Below are positions 4,540 through 5,137 of a stretch of 5,137 nucleotides of DNA, one piece after another; position 1 is the first letter of the stretch; every line of letters starts with the position of its first letter. The notes under the pieces are model-generated. The model was given only the letters and a program-made list of their open reading frames with translations. It was not told where the DNA came from and made no database searches. The position numbers were made by a program, and so were the translations under genes. This DNA is from an uncultured beta proteobacterium (GTDB lineage Bacteria > Pseudomonadota > Gammaproteobacteria > Burkholderiales > Burkholderiaceae_C). The stretch covers positions 1-5,137 of the forward strand of contig CAJBVC010000624.1 in the NCBI GenBank assembly GCA_903958915.1, given 5' to 3'.

Positions 4540-4643
4540 CGAGCCCTGCTTGGCAGATGCATGACATGCGTAATTGCACATAGGCATTGACACCAAAACA
4601 TCTTCCAAAATTCAAACACAACGATATCCAGGACGGAAACACC
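4540..4643 (+). promoter_or_regulatory. Spacer with a possible promoter for the DUF2059 gene
   Basis: A perfect -35 hexamer TTGACA lies at 4587-4592. At 18 bases spacing the -10 would be TTCAAA (4611-4616), only three of six matches, so the promoter is doubtful. A short palindrome GCATG-A-CATGC lies at 4559-4569. I see no intrinsic terminator after the membrane protein gene, so readthrough is possible. Confidence 0.25.
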
Positions 4644-5137
4644 ATGAACAGACAAAACTGCAGAGGAATTTCGGGAAAGCTCGCGCTGGGTCTGCTCTCC
4701 TTGATCTCAGCATTCTCAATTCAAGCGGCACCAGCAAGTGCAGAGTCTGTGGAGAGGCTGCTCTTGGCAGCGAAAATCGAGAACATTGCTGAGTCAGCGA
4801 TTCCAATGATGAAGAACTTGATACGGCAAAAGATTGCTGAAAATCCCAGCTTCAGTCGACTCAACGAAAAGCAGAAACAGGTAGTAGCAGATGGTATGTC
4901 GAAGGCTGTACTGATCGTGACTGAAGGTAGCACGTGGGAAAAAGTGAAGCCGATCTACGTGAAGTCCTATCAAGAGAATTTCAGCCAGGAAGAAGTCGAT
5001 TCAATTGTCGCCTTCTACGAAAGCCCTGCTGGAATGGCACTGGCAAATAGGCTTCCGCTAGTGAACATGCAGTTAATGCAGTCCATCGCACCCACCATGA
5101 ACGCCACAAATGAGAAGTTGAGTGCTCATATGAAGCA
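4644..5137 (+). CDS. Exported DUF2059-family protein, 3' end beyond the window (partial, 164 codons seen)
   Basis: The frame is open from ATG to the right edge and was identified by direct translation. Residues 1-33 look like a Sec signal peptide: basic start (MNRQNCRGISGK), hydrophobic core (LALGLLSLISAFSI), then an AxA-type site, most likely ASA before E34. The mature part is helical, and FSQEEVDSIVAFYESPAGMA (113-132) is the hallmark of DUF2059: an aromatic, acidic pair, then a FYxSPxG turn. The protein is therefore probably periplasmic or otherwise outside the cytoplasm. The family has no settled biochemical role. The start is supported by AGGA about ten bases upstream (4630-4633), a slightly long spacing. 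The family is usually about 150-200 residues long, so most of the protein is present and only the C-terminus is missing. Confidence 0.85.
   Translation, partial: MNRQNCRGISGKLALGLLSLISAFSIQAAPASAESVERLLLAAKIENIAESAIPMMKNLIRQKIAENPSFSRLNEKQKQVVADGMSKAVLIVTEGSTWEKVKPIYVKSYQENFSQEEVDSIVAFYESPAGMALANRLPLVNMQLMQSIAPTMNATNEKLSAHMK

Overview
The window looks like a moderate-GC proteobacterial chromosome. The best guess is a betaproteobacterium of the Burkholderiales/Comamonadaceae type. The pointers are a Lys/Ala/Pro-rich histone H1-like protein, a secreted DUF2059 protein, a GGCC-rich terminator hairpin of the kind common in that group, and compact Shine-Dalgarno sites. There is no rRNA, tRNA, transposase, CRISPR array or recognisable phage gene, so the taxonomic call is inference only.

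Layout, left to right. (1) 1-1230, minus strand: a continuous 410-codon frame from a GTG with a good ribosome binding site, running off the left edge. I do not recognise the protein. (2) 1410-1850 (perhaps 1934), minus strand: a second unrecognised soluble protein, upstream of and co-oriented with the first. (3) 1935-2492: about 560 bases without a convincing gene but rich in inverted repeats, including a 20-base imperfect inverted repeat bounding 171 bases and a perfect 8-base hairpin just ahead of the next gene. (4) 2493-2831, plus strand: a 112-residue H1-like protein whose basic tails flank a regular heptad coiled coil, followed by a strong intrinsic terminator. (5) 2882-3157: non-coding, with only small dyads. 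(6) 3158-3775, minus strand: a 205-residue protein with a helical N-terminus, a basic linker and a C-terminal winged-helix-like DNA-binding domain. (7) 3776-3978: a divergent promoter region with a 15-base direct repeat 39 bases apart. (8) 3979-4539, plus strand: a two-helix membrane protein with a soluble C-terminal domain. (9) 4644 to the right edge, plus strand: the start of an exported DUF2059 protein.

How it may fit together (inference). The centre holds two convergent genes for putative DNA-binding proteins, the H1-like protein and the winged-helix protein, each with conspicuous repeats in its upstream region that could be operators. The right end encodes envelope proteins of unknown role. 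The left end is a two-gene block of uncharacterised proteins, the part of the window least explained by known families. The two edge genes are both cut by the window and are easy to overlook, because one lacks its stop and uses GTG, and the other lacks its stop.
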